Assembly: GCA_027946365.1 (NCBI GenBank)
Contig: JAPEUQ010000001.1
Span: 1,302,001-1,366,000 of the forward strand
Direction of reading: 5' to 3'
Length of the DNA stretch: 64,000 nucleotides
Source: Kalmusia sp. IMI 367209
Taxonomy: Eukaryota; Ascomycota; Dothideomycetes; Pleosporales; Didymosphaeriaceae
A program made the position numbers and the translations under genes. Under the pieces are notes generated by a model that searched no databases, was not told the origin of the DNA, and was given only the letters and a program-made list of their open reading frames with translations. This document shows positions 10,901 through 23,156 of the stretch, piece after piece (the stretch's first letter is position 1; every line of letters starts with the position of its first letter).

Positions 10901-11709
10901 ATAGAATGATTGGGTTGGATTTAAGTCTGCCCTGAGAAATAGTAGATATGAGAAGGTCGATTTGTTGCTTTAAAGAGAATACAATTATCCTTGCGATGTG
11001 TGAATGAGACAAACTTAGCTCATCCCTTCTGAATCAGCAATAAGGCAAGCCCCCTAGTTGACAAGTTCTCAGCTCGCAGCGATGTGAAGATGCCCAAGCC
11101 AATCAAGGGCTCTGGTTTCCGCCAACGTAAGACAAGATCGACAGCCGTACAAATAGCGGTCTGCCACTACCACCTTATGCCCCCGATGACTCAAGTCCAA
11201 AATATATTATCAATGAAACATGCTTCTTCTAGCCGCAACTGCAATTTGTCGTGAGCAAGACATCGCTTTTGGGATTGTGGATCTGTCCGACGCTTGAACT
11301 CGAGCAACCGAGATATACAGTCGTGCAAATCTAGTCCATTACGCCCACACGTGCCATCTTCTCGGGTGTCGTCCAATGACCCTGCCGGCTGAAAGATGAG
11401 GCTTCATTGCGCTACCAGAACCGCATCCGAAATAAGTAGTCAATAGTAGCTACAGCTTGCGAGCTGTCCGGACATAATCGCGCCGCAGATCACTAGTAGT
11501 ACAGTATGCGTATCTCGGGCCCGAGCTCGTCAGTGGCGCTAGGTCACGGCGATTATCTTAGCTGTAAGACGAACCTGTCTGAAGCTTCCTCCCATATATT
11601 CTTTCTTTGGTTCTCTTCCTAGTCTTTATCTCAATATAGAACCGATACAAGCAACAATTCATTACTCTTTTATCATCAAACACATCACATTTCATCTGAT
11701 ACATGCAAT
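10901..11709. promoter_or_regulatory. Divergent promoter, cyclase and P450
   Basis: An 809-bp region between divergent starts at 10900 and 11710. No gene is supported in it. Shared upstream sequence suggests the two may be co-expressed; no specific operator was recognised. Confidence 0.35.
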
Positions 11710-13383
11710 ATGTTGCCAATTCTTCATCCGGGACACCTAGCTGCTGTGATGCTAGGAGCATTTCTATTCAGCATTATATGGGCTTTCAGCACCATAAGGA
11801 TGAGGGCATGTTCCAGGGGAATAGTTCAACCTCATGACTCCCGCTCAGGGTACACCATTCCCTCTTGGGATATCTTTGGAGTCAGAAAATTTATTCAGAT
11901 CATCCTTACATCTATGAACGGAACTATGCTTTTCTACATGGAGAGCTTTTGGGATATGTACGGGGATACCTACACCTGGAACATTTTGGGCACCAAAATC
12001 ACTTTCACACGCGACGCATCTAACATCAAACACATTCTAGTAGGCCACTGGCTTGAGTATAATGCAGTACAGGGAATTCGAAACGTAATGTTCGAACACC
12101 TTGCGCCTGGAACCATTGCTGCAACAGAAGGGAAAGAATGGGAGGAGAACCGGAGCAAATGGCGTCACTATCTCGGTCACCTCGGCCAGCTATTCGACAT
12201 GCCATTTCTAGAGACTAGCTTCCAAAAGTTCGTCCACCACATCGATTCGGGAGAGAATGTGGACGTGCAGCCACTCTTTCTTGATTTGACGACGGACATA
12301 TCTAACAATCTCATCCTTGGCGAAACGACAAATTGTATCGATGTTAAAAATCAATCTAAAGAGGGAAAAGCTTATGTGGAAGCCCTCACAAGGGCCAACC
12401 CTGTGACGGCGCTGAGAGGATTCCTCGGCCCTGTTGAGAAATTCATCCCTAAAAGAGGTTACAAGGCTGACTGTGCCATGATCAAGGGCTATATCGCCCA
12501 CATTATTGAAAAGAAGCTGTCTGCCAGACCGGAAGAGGCCGTACCTAGGCAACAGACCTTACTGGACCGCCTCCTGGACTTGAACGAAGACCCTCAGACG
12601 CTAAATCACAGTGCTACTTCCATGGTGATGGCCAACGAGTCCATGTCTCGTCCTCTTTCACACACGCTTTGGCTACTGTCCCGCCATCCGGTCATCTACG
12701 AGAAGCTTCGAAAGGAAATTCTGGATGTTATTGGCTACCAGAAGCCTACGTATGATCAGCTAAACAAGTTCAAGTACTTAAGGAACATCCTGAGCGAATG
12801 TAAGCAAGATCCCTTATGTCTTTATTACTAAGTGCCTGTCGAATACTGTTCCACCAAGTGCTGATACGTCCGCAGCTGTGCGATTACTACCACCAGATCC
12901 AATAACTATGAGGATTGCAAACACAGATAATTGGCTCCCCTCGGGTGGCGGATCGGAAGGAAAAGATAGCCTCCTAGTCCGCAAAGGGCAGAGAGTCGTC
13001 ATCTCCATCTTCGGCTCCCACCGCAACCCCGCAAACTTTGGTGAAGATGCGTCTGAGTTCCGACCGGATCGATGGAACGAGCTCAATATCGATACTCCGG
13101 GATATCTGCCTTTCTCTATGGGCCCGCGTATTTGTACTGGTAGTGAGTGACCCTTTTTACACCAACGCATAGTTCTCCATGTTTCATTCACTGCTTACAC
13201 GTGTTGCTAGAACAATTGGCACTCAACGTGGCTACTTACGTATTGGTGCGCCTGGTGCAGACATACTCTAAAATTGAGAGCCAGGACAGTACTGAATTCG
13301 CGGCGAAACTTCGTTTGTCTATGTCTAGCCAGAATGGAGTATGGGTATCTATGACGCCAGATCCACTGACTGAAGAAACTTAG
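11710..13383 (+). CDS. Cytochrome P450, CYP52-like, with atypical I-helix
   Basis: Membrane-anchored heme monooxygenase, 509 aa, from three exons: 11710..12799, 12876..13142, 13211..13383, all in phase. An N-terminal helix (LAAVMLGAFLFSIIWAF) is followed by a fold close to alkane/fatty-acid hydroxylases: WLLSRHP after the I-helix, ESVR as ExxR (formed across the first intron), FRPDRW, and the heme loop FSMGPRICTGKQLAL formed across the second. The oxygen-activating I-helix motif, normally AGRDTTA in this family, reads ANESMSR (about 12630-12650): glycine, acid and threonine are not in their usual places. The protein may therefore have altered or lost monooxygenase activity. Its divergent neighbour is the triterpene cyclase, so a cyclised triterpene or a lipid are possible substrates. 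Confidence 0.85.
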
Positions 13384-13759
13384 CCACCAACATCCAATCT
13401 TTAGATGACATAGGACTCAAATTATGTCATCAGATTCTGTGGCTTTGTAAGCATTGCTTCTGGGAACATGGTACAGCGATGTTACATTCTTTTGATGTTG
13501 TGAGGGAGAAGAGGATTTGGAAAAAAGTCGAATTCTGTCTATCGTGAGAACTACTGTGGGTTGTTATTGTCTACTCCGGCTCATTGTGCAGCCGATTCCG
13601 AAAAGACCCACTTTGTCTTATTAATCTTACAGATCTGTGAAAGCACTACATCACGTGCCTCACACGCAGCAACCGTCACAATGAAGAAGCATCATGTAAA
13701 CTGTCTAAGGTCGCTAAATTCAAAATAACTGATATTTGATAAATGTGAAGCAGTAATTA
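13384..13759. other. Intergenic, convergent 3' ends
   Basis: 376 bp between the P450 stop and the stop of the leftward PI-PLC gene. AT-rich; no gene or clear repeat seen. Confidence 0.4.
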
Positions 13760-14745
13760 TTATACAACGGGGAAGTTTGTGTCAACTAGCAACCGAATTA
13801 CATCCGGAGGAGGAAAGTCCATCAACAAAAGACCCATCCTGTGGATTCCAGGTCTTTGTATAACATTGTGCGTGAAACCACCCAGCATGCTATTGTTCAC
13901 ATGAGCTATCTCGGCAGGTGTAGCATTAGGACCCCACGGCTTTCCATCACCCGCATAAGCAGACAGGAAGTTGAAGTAGAGTACACCATCTGTAGGTGTT
14001 GCTAGCGCGCGCTCAATAAACGGGTGGACGTACTGTGACCATTTGCGCTGTCCAGCTCCTTCAACGCTCTGCATGTTGTAGTTGTCCTGGCTTGCGTACG
14101 GCGCGTGGGGATCATTGAGTTTTTCGTCTCCGGGTTGATAACGGATTCCTTCTTTAGCGGACTCGGATAGGCGCGTGAAAAAGACCATTTTACCAGCGGC
14201 CTGTGCCAACGTCGGGACGGTAGCTTGGGAGATCAGCAAAATATACGCGATGATAATGGAAATGACATACACTCCATCCACCATTTGGCACCTTCGACCT
14301 CCCTTAGTCGTTGTATAATCCTACTAGCCTCTCCCTCAGGCTCTGGTGTTCCTTCAACTTCAAATTTCCAGTTCACTTCCTCTAATTCCCACTTCAAGCT
14401 AATCATTACGGTCTCGCCTGGATTTGCCTCTAAAAACCTGGCCACCACGCGGATCTGGTCGTACAGGTTGCCGTCTAGCCTTGCGACACCATGAGATAGC
14501 TTTCCGTCGAACTCGACGCGGAAGTCGAGGAGTCGGATACCGGCATGGAGTTGTTGCTCCACGGTGAAGTCATCATGTTGGCATGCTGCAAAGGCCTTGT
14601 TGAAGGTCACGAGACCGAGGCGGAGTTTATTCTCTGAGCAAAAAGAATCGTGCGTTCCAGGGATTGTCAGTTGCGTCAAGGAGATGTTCTTGTCCGGCAA
14701 AGCGGTCATCCAGTTGGTAATTGAAGAAGGTCGAATAGGAGCCAT
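13760..14745 (-). CDS. PI-PLC X-domain protein (bacterial-like)
   Basis: Phosphatidylinositol-specific phospholipase C-like enzyme, 312 aa, in two exons: 14745..14271 and 14223..13760 (47-nt intron with a GTATGT donor). The X domain covers nearly the whole protein. The first catalytic histidine is in LTIPGTHDSFC; the second is in RLLDFRVEFDGKLSHG; a strand follows as NPGETVMISLKWE, then TLAQAAGKMVFF. No EF-hand, C2 or Y domain is present, so it is of the small bacterial type. The frame is open to 14850, but the ATG at 14745 (MAPIRPSSITNWM) begins right before the domain. No clear signal peptide. The family is known to cleave phosphoinositides; the real substrate here is unknown. Confidence 0.8.
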
Positions 14746-15191
14746 GATGAGAGGACAGTAAAGCAGATGAAAGTGTTTGGTGAGTGGGAAGTACTGCAGA
14801 GGAGCTGAGTAGGTATACATATAGGGCATTGGGCACGGAGTTGCCGACATAGTCCAGCGTCTCTAGAGGCCTGGGCCTCACACTGTAAGCGATTTCAATA
14901 TTTTCAGCCAGCTGAAAAGGAAGCTATCGGCTATAAGATCCCGAATGAGCTTAGGATTCAGCAGGTGGCGCTTATCATGTTCGATTGAAAACTTCCAAGC
15001 TCGTTCTAGAATGCATGCACGTCTTCACGAACATCAATTACGCGGGATGTGATCTACATCATCTGTATTACAGCAATTTGGTTGTAGAAATCCACGATTT
15101 TTATATCAAGTCAATAGTTGATACATCAGGAGCGATGAGAAAGGTGGGAAAATTCGGTTACCGGATTTAAGCTAGCTATGAGAGAAGAAGA
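14746..15191. other. Intergenic region upstream of PI-PLC
   Basis: 446 bp between the PI-PLC start and the 3' end of the next leftward gene. No gene supported; presumably the PI-PLC promoter. Confidence 0.35.
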
Positions 15192-18100
15192 CTACAACTT
15201 CTTATACTCGGATCCGAAAGAGATACCCTTGGTTGCAACTCCTCCCCAAGCTGCCACTTGGAAGCAAGCCATGCCCACCAACGCCACGGGCGGAGCTTTT
15301 GTCTTGAGCGATGCAGCTGTGAAATATCCAATTGTGGATAATGTCTCCAAGAAATTATCGGCCGATGCCGTTATCAAAATCTCCTCATCGTGGTCTTTCC
15401 AAGATGTCGCATCCAGCTGTTTTGCGTACACCGCACTGTAGAGAGAGAAATTAATCAAAGCCGTAATTAGATCAATGCAGAGTACGATCTGCTCCGCGAC
15501 GGGATTATCCATGCCAAGCTTGGACGCAAGCATATAGAGCGCATTGGCTGCGAGACGGAAAGCTTTGACTGCAGTGGCAATCTCGATGAGCTCTTTGCCC
15601 GGAGTATCGGCGTCAACGGGTTCAGCAAAGATATCCTTGTAGAGCGAGAATGCGTCAATCGCCATGCTAAACATTTCCATAATTGCTGAAGGTGACATGG
15701 CACCGACGCCAATTGATACCCCTCCAGTGACCGTTTTGTAAGCGAGCTTGACGTTCTTGTGAAAAACGCTGATTGTTGCTGCGCCGCAGCCACAGCCGAG
15801 GATGAGAGTGGTGACATCTCGGATGGTTTCTTTGCTCGCAGGTTGAACGGATTTGGTGGCAGCTTCGGGCTTCTGGGCGGCAATGATCGACTCGATGAAT
15901 TTAGCATCTATTTTTCCGAAGGTCGGCGCCTTAGCATTGGTAACAAGCTTGATGATGAATGTGGATGGAATCGCGATTAGAAGGGACACAGCTTCGAAGA
16001 TGGTGAGGTCCTTGCCCTTCGAGATCCATTTATAGAAGCTGTTCAAAAATCCTCCCGACAATCTTAAAATCAAGGTTAGCGTTTTGATTCAGGCGGAAAT
16101 CTAGAGCAGGACTTACTTCAGGTTACCGAAGGACTTGACGATTAATACGACTTTGGCAACAACGCTTACGATAGCCTGCAACAGCTTCTTGACAATCTCC
16201 AAGATGTTAACGAGCAGATTTCCACCTAGCCGTTTGAGGAGCGCTTCTTGAGATAGGTTCTTGTCCTCTTTGAATAGCGTAGCAATGTCCTTCGCCAAAT
16301 CTTCAACCAAGGTATTGAAGTCCTTCAAGATGGGTTCTACCCTATCACTCCATATATTAACAAGCTCGGCGCTGTCTTTATCCTCATCTATAAAGAGAAA
16401 TTAGCCACAAATTAGACAGAATACAGCATTACAGCTGTGTAACAGGAGCAGCATACCTTTGGGAACTTTCCGCGGCGCTACTGTGTTCTTCGCATTGCCA
16501 TTCTTCATTCTCTCTCCAGCCCATTTGCTAGGCGCGCTGTTCTGAAGATCATTCATCTTCTTATCTTCTTTGGGCTTCTTGGACTGTACTTTGGCTTTGT
16601 ACTCGGGTTTGCTCGTGGCTCCCGTAGCTTCTGCCACTGTCTTTTGGATATTCGAAAAGAGACTGCATAAAAAGGTCAGTATCAGGTACAATGACAAAAA
16701 ATGCAGGTATGAGCATACCCATCAATCTTAGCATTAAAACCTTCGACTCTGTTTGCAGCCATGTCGAGGCCCGCGTTGAGAAACCCGACAATGGTGTCTT
16801 TCGTCTCCAGAATATCATCCCAGCTGAAGAGAAAGCCCACAAACTTGCACAGCTTGTCCCATCCAACCTTGAGCTTCTCCCATACCTGTATGATACTTTA
16901 GCAAGTTGATCTGTAGTATCGAATTCCTTCTACGTACCCAAGATGCTGCCTCCGTAATCTTCTCTATACAGTCGAGAACAAAATTTACTACCTTGCCTCC
17001 AATCTCGCACACGAACTCCCAGAACTGACCTGTGGAATGTTAATCAAAACTTGGTGTAGTTTGACGTTCAACATACCTGCTTTGCGGATGATCCAATCGG
17101 TAGCCTGCTTCACTTTTCCTCGCACCCATAGAAAAGCGTCCATGAAGATACTACCAGGTTTTGCCGCATTAGATTCAGTTCCGTTAGCGACCAAAGCAGA
17201 CTTCACCACTTGTTTACCATCTTTAGGAAGCTCCTTTAGCGCCTCTTTCATGGCACCAAAGCACTTCGCTGCTGCCTTGAGATCGTCACCGTTCGGCTGA
17301 TTCGACCCCTCCCAAAGCTTGGCGTCTAACAAGGCCTTCTCAGAGTCTAGTGAGGCCATACGAGAGACAACCTTGGAAGCGGGGTCAATCATAGTCTCTG
17401 GCAACTCGATAGCTTTCGCATTGGCATCTCGGAGACCTTTTATGGTGATAGGCTGGCTCGTAATTGTCTTGGTAGGGATGATCATGCCGAGTTCTCCGGC
17501 ATTGTCAAGGTCATACCAAGCGCCCGCAGGAGAGAGGGTGGTTGACCGTCCATTTATAATTACGGGAAGTGTAGAAGGCGTCTGAATTTGGACTCTGCCA
17601 TTGATGACGGGATTTTTCTGAGCGTCGCGAACGGTGACCGTGGTTGTATAGCTCTCGAAAGGAATCATTTCGCCGCTTGCTTCCACGAAAAAAGGCTCGT
17701 GTCTCCAGATGCCAGTATCAAGGGCTTGCTGAACGAAGGTAAGATTGCCAGCCGAATCGTTGCAAATGAGAGAATGATTGACGCCGCCCTTGGTAGCTGC
17801 GAGCAAGGCAGAATATGAGGTAACAGATCCTGCCGGAAGGATTGGAGCAGCGCGAGCATTGCGCAGGTTAGCCAAGGTGGTTGTAAGAAACGCAAGTTCG
17901 TCCTGTGCGTTGATGCAAAACAGCGACAAGTTGCGACCGGCCTGACTAACATGAAGCTCTCGAGCTCCTGTGAGGCACTCGTTATTGTTGATGAAAGTCG
18001 ATGAAACACCTCCGGCAGCAGTCAGCTCAGTAGCAGGCATGAGACGCACGCCAGCGCCACAACCAATGAGAAGGGAAGAACGGCCATCGTTATCGTCGAA

Positions 18101-19127
18101 ATCAGTGAAAGTCGCAATGGACAGGGCATCTAACGATCTATAAGCATTTGTTGTTGCTTCTTATGGGAAATACTCGCCTTCTGGGCATGGAAACTTGTAC
18201 TGTGTAGGTGTACCCCGGTCACCTAGCTGCTCACCAGGACGAACAAAGACTCCGTACAAAGACCTTAAAGGGACTGATATCAGCGAGCAAGCACCCCATA
18301 TGTTAGTTTTGGTACTTACCGCTTGGCATTCTGCTCACACAGATAAATCAGTCTGGGTCGTAAGTCAGCATATACGGCACGACATAGATCAAGGTGACAG
18401 ACCCATGACCAAAAAACCCTGCATAGGCCGGTGCCACGTCTAAGATCTTCTGCACGTTTACAGGCAGGGTCAATTCTTTGCGTTCTTCCCAATTGTTCTT
18501 CTCTAGTGACACTCTGATTTGAGCGACGTCGTCATTCACGGCGGTACGAGAGAGAGGCTGGTGCATAAGATACACGGCAGGGTACCCTGTCCCATCTTCT
18601 CCGAATGGGCCCTTGACGGTACATCAGATTTTGGTCATGAAGGGGTGAGCAATGCAGAACTCACGATATGGATGTCGTGGACCCGGCCAACCGATCTCAT
18701 CGGCAAAGCTAATAGCTTGATCTCCTCTGTAAGTTTGAAAGGCTTGATGATCCACAGCTTTGACTCCCGGTCATCGACCTTGACAGAGAATGCCAGAAAG
18801 ATTGTCAAGTCCGCCGACTGCTGAACATCAAACGTATCAATAATGCTGTTCGTAGGTACATTCAGCAGAGCAGCAACGTCTGTCAAGGTACGTCGACCCT
18901 GACTGTCTACCTAGGAGATAAAATATTAGTAGGGCAAATATATAGACTTAGTCGTAGTAACCTACTCGTATCAGCTGCAATTTCGGCACCTGGTGATTGC
19001 TCAGCGAGAACACTGCAGGTTGCTTGCTTAGCTCGTCGACACAAGCCCGGAGCTTCTTTCCCGCTGGAACATTTACAGCTTCAGCATAGTTTGTCATCAA
19101 CTCCGAGTCCCACTGAACGCTCGCCAT
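15192..19127 (-). CDS. Large unrecognised protein: beta-rich N-half, helical C-half
   Basis: Unrecognised family. A hand model of 11 exons gives 1135 aa in one phase: 19127..18966, 18910..18665, 18611..18403, 18352..18320, 18263..18174, 18137..17077, 17029..16938, 16885..16719, 16662..16457, 16387..16117, 16062..15192. About residues 1-350 look beta-rich and propeller-like, with repeated short blades such as ATFTDFDDNDGRSSLLIGC and HSLICNDSAGNLTFVQQ. An Ig-like strand pattern follows (YTTTVTVRDAQKNPVINGRV). The remainder is helical, with LFSWDDILETKDTI, a lysine-rich linker and several hydrophobic helices (NILEIVKKLLQAIVSVVAKV; SLLIAIPSTFIIKLV). No signal peptide is apparent. Two junctions are uncertain: the 50-nt intron at 18353-18402 has a weak donor, and the next but one is either 36 nt or a 48-nt GC-AG intron (18130-18177). 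Divergent from another unknown protein. Confidence 0.6.
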
Positions 19128-20388
19128 GGTTTTAGTAAGATGGAAAGATTAAGAATATCTTTGAAAGGAGGAAGGACAGGATGTGCGAATGATGGGGGAA
19201 CAGAAGCCTTTCAAATGCCACAGGCGTTCAAAAGGTGTTTGACGGTCTGGCCTTTCAAGTTATGCGTCGTATGTTAGTTTATCGGCAGCTAAGAAGAAGT
19301 CGCCTGTGGACGGCAGGCCAGCTGTGCGGGTGTTACTGTGGCGTTCGCGTGAATACCGATGTAGCTTCTAGGATACTATGGTGGAGCCAACCGGATTTGC
19401 CGAATTGATGTTGTAAATCATGTTCACTCCATCGACAAGCGCTCTAGGACCTTGAACGTTACAGTTCAGCGCAGCCGATAGAGTTCACTTACTTCGTGAG
19501 GCTACAAGCTCGCCTAAAGAGCGGTAGACCCATGTCCGCTTCGCCATGTCGCAGTCCAGACGCGTCGTGTAGTGGAGAACTGCGGTCGAGGTCACAGACA
19601 GGCGAGCTAGATACATTTGGCGATCAAATCAAGAACCTTTGACGTCGATACACTAGCTATAGAGGCGGACGATGGAGAAAGGGTCGAGGCTGAAGCGCGG
19701 GACGGGGCGAGGGACGGAGCACGGGCGATTAGGAGGTAGCCAGCCACGCAGCCGCGATCTTGCTTGGTGTCCCGTTCGGGTATCGCTGGATCGCTTTTTC
19801 TCGCGTGGCTACGCCCGATCCGATCAACGTTTCGCTTGAGCGTTCCCGATTAGATCAAAGACTAGCTATATCAGGCCTCTTCAGGTGTCACATAACACGC
19901 GGCCCGCCTACGCATCTGGGGAACGAGCGCTACACGTGGGCCAGAACACCAACGTGCCTGACCTGCAGCTATTCGGCCCTGTTCACGTATGTGCGATGCT
20001 GATCTGGGCATTGGCGATCACATATTCACCCACACTGCAGAAAACAGTAGCCAGCCTCGATGAGCTCTGGCAAGTAAAGCGAGGTCTGGACATACGTACG
20101 TCTCTTTTCGCTTCGGCATTACCGAGCATTGGAACCTCAGACATGACTCTCCAGCATCTCACCATAGGAGCTGAAGTTGTCGGTGGCGTTGCAGCGTGTA
20201 TCTTCCAAGCGAGCGTCCAGGTCCCAACCGCAAATATTGTAGCAGCTCTCTAAGCGAAATCTGCTTCGCAAATTTAGATAAATGTGCCTCTCCTCAATGC
20301 TGCCGATGAAAGTCACAGCAACAACCAAAAGCCTCTCTCGTCTCTCCTGGCTCTTTCTCCTCTCTCAAACACTCAATTCCTTGCAAAG
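19128..20388. promoter_or_regulatory. Shared upstream region of two unknown genes
   Basis: 1.26 kb between divergent starts at 19127 and 20389. The ORFs inside have no family-like sequence or splice logic. G-rich direct repeats of gggacgg type occur near 19699-19716. No defined operator seen. Confidence 0.35.
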
Positions 20389-22545
20389 ATGGCACCCAAC
20401 GCCAGTCGTGTCACGAGTGATCGTGTCAAAAGGGTCCAGATTCGTCCCTATGATCAGGTGTTTGCCTTGACGCAGTACATTATCAACAGTGGTCTTGAAA
20501 CCAACTGGAAACAAATGTGCGATAGCACTCCAAGCCTCGGAGAGCCTTTTGTTGTTACCCAGCCTGGTGCGGGAACCATATCAGGCGCAAAACTCGATTA
20601 TCCCCGGATCATGGTAGAAGCCGACTTCGCCGAAGCCATGAGTGGTTGCTTGTATATCATGTGCTTCAAAGCGGGAAAGTTTGTGGTATGTGTCATGCCT
20701 ATTTATGATAGAATGTCTAATGAGTGTCTCTGTAGCTGAAAACCTCTGTCCTGGATGATAATGGCGACGCAAAGGTTGATGATGAAGGCGAGCCAATAGT
20801 AGAAAAGACCGAGTTCAACTTAGCTGGGTGGAGTAAGGTTCCCCTCATGGACAGAATGGACAGGATGTCACTGATCTCTGTCTAGGAATAGCCTTTGCTA
20901 TGCAGCTGGGCATGACTGTCGATGAACGCGTGTCGGACCAGTTTAAGCAGACCGTGTTGAAGGCTGGAGAATATTCTCTCAACCAACTACAAGCCAAATT
21001 TGAGAGTGAGTCGACAACTTTATCCCCGTGTGTATCGTAAGCAATGTGCCTGACCTGTTGTGTTATAGCTGCCATCTTCAAGCCCCAACGAAGTCTCTAT
21101 GGAGATAAGACCTGGGATCAGTTCCCCCAGAATATCAAGGACGGTCTTGAATTCGTGTTCCAAAAGCTAAAAGAAAAGTTACTATCAAAGCTCAAGGGAG
21201 CTGAGAAGCTGGGCTCGGTGCTGAAATCAACCAAAGATCAGGGTATGTCGAAGTAATTCCTAACTCCTCTGGACCTAGACTGACGTTCAGATAGGTAATT
21301 CCGCAGTGATGACGTTCGAGCCAAGTGAAATTCAGTATCAAACATACCCCTGGATTGACCCCCAGAGTATGGGAGACTTCAAGCCTTCGTCCGGCTTTGA
21401 AGGAAATCAGCGACTCAACTACATGCTGTACTGTGAAACTACCAACGGAAGAAAGCTACCGCCGGTCAATGACCGATCCTTGCCGCGACTTGGTAATTGG
21501 ACTGATGGCCGACTTGCAGCCTCGGCCAACTCGGAGAACACGGAATTCGGATCCTTCCACATGGCACGGGAAAACTTCTTCGATGGCTACTTGCTTAGGA
21601 AGCTCCGCTTCCTGAACCGTGTCATGGAGCCCACGGGAACCTGGCATAATGTCAGACTTCAGGATATCGCAAAGATTATTCCTCATTGGTACGTTCCCCA
21701 TTGTGTCGTTATGTATGAAGACTCATGACGCATAGGGATTCTGATCTGTCCATTGGTAATCGCAAGGATAAGTCTGAGAGTGACTCGTTCTACGACTGGA
21801 AGAAAGAATCAGATACTAAGTGGTATTTTGAATCCAGCATCACCTTACCTAGAAGCACAGATCGAGCTGGTCTTAATGGATGGTCTGGAGAAGCTTGGGC
21901 CGACAGCAAAGGTAGGTGATCCTGTTTCGATCATACTCACTATTAGTGGCTAATCAGAGTGATAGCCAACTGTCGAAACGTCATCGAGTTCGTCCCTGGT
22001 AGTGATATCATCACCGTCTCTGGGACATCACATTTTGAATACATCTACGATTTTACAGACAAGAAGATTATTGGATCGAACGTTGTTTCTCACAAAGAGT
22101 GAGTGCCCAATGATCTCATCCATTACGTAGTATCTAACCATCACCCAGGCTGAAGTTTGACATCAACTGGAACCTGACGTTGGACCTTGAGGCTGTCGAT
22201 GATGGCGGTCTCCAGATCCTTGCAACCTTCAATGAGCCTACCATCAGCTACTCTCGCCAAGACCTGGCCAGTCAGTTTGAGTCCGCCAACAAAATAAAGA
22301 ACGCTGTCGCGGACGCTGTGAAGGATACCCGGAAGTTGAAGGAAGCGCTTGCGAAAGATCTTGCTAACAAACAAGGTTTCGTATTGCCCGCTGCAGGCGT
22401 GTTCTTCTTTAAGAACCCGATTCTAAGCTGGAGAGGAGACCTCATTTGCTCGGTCGCGTACTCTACGGTGCAGCCTGAGAAAATGATGGATCCCAATGAC
22501 AAGACCAAGGTTAATGAGAATGGTGTGAAGCGGATTACCTTCTAA
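20389..22545 (+). CDS. Unrecognised 595-aa protein, partner of the divergent gene
   Basis: Not recognised. Eight exons all in phase: 20389..20685, 20736..20832, 20886..21005, 21069..21242, 21295..21688, 21736..21911, 21966..22098, 22149..22545. The ATG at 20389 has a good context (caaagATGG); the frame is open further 5' but sequence there is low-complexity. No signal peptide or membrane helix. The N-terminus has RPYDQVFALTQYIINSGL, the middle is lysine-rich helical (KLKEKLLSKLKGAEKLGSVL), followed by many amphipathic strands (HFEYIYDFTDKKI, LKFDINWNLTLDLEA) and a final strand pair. Alternating strands and the D-VFA-N start weakly recall TULIP-type lipid-binding proteins such as the P47 family; this is only a hypothesis. 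Divergent arrangement with the 1135-aa gene suggests the two work together. Confidence 0.65.
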
Positions 22546-23156
22546 GAGATAGATAAATATTTCTGATAGTAGAATAAACTTTCATACTTTCGATGCGTGG
22601 CGAGACATATTAGTGACTCGGTTTGATATGCTCTATCTTATGGCACGCCAAATTCTTGAAATTAAGAAGAATCTAGGAAATATACTCAAAACCTAGTACC
22701 ACCTAGTATGTTACTGAATAAAGACCGTAAGCGGCTATTTTTTTTTTTTTTTTAATTACAGCTCAGATTGGCCTCAATATACATTGTATGCTATGCGATA
22801 TCTAGGCATGTGCTAGGGTAATAAAGGCCTCAGGAGTGGAGAAATCTGGACTAGGCCAGTAGCAATTTCCTGTAGATGAAAACATAAGCCTAACTCTACT
22901 TCTACTACATAAAATCTATCACACTGCACGTCCTACGGCTGCGAAGACGTCCTTCCATAGCTGCTATCATGTAGCGACAATTTCATGCTCCCTTCACCGA
23001 GAGTTGGGCTATTCCAAACATCTCGCCTGCAATTACTCAGGTACTTTTTCGTACGAGAAAGCATTGGCAACTCCTAACATATAAATCACACCTGCATGGC
23101 GTTTTCTACCATCCACGCCTTTACACCATCAAGTAGCATGAATCTTGGCCTCAGCC
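22546..23156. other. Intergenic, convergent 3' ends, T16 tract
   Basis: 611 bp between the stop of the 595-aa gene and the stop of the leftward PKS. Contains a run of 16 T at 22738-22753. No gene supported. It separates the mixed-function part from the polyketide cluster. Confidence 0.4.

Noticed and set aside
19885..20253. 122-aa ORF with a hydrophobic stretch between the two unknown genes
   Set aside because: No family resemblance, no splice or promoter support, and it lies in the shared promoter of well-supported genes.
22738..22753. T16 tract as a terminator
   Set aside because: Fungal polymerase II genes do not end at simple T tracts; most likely a neutral homopolymer.
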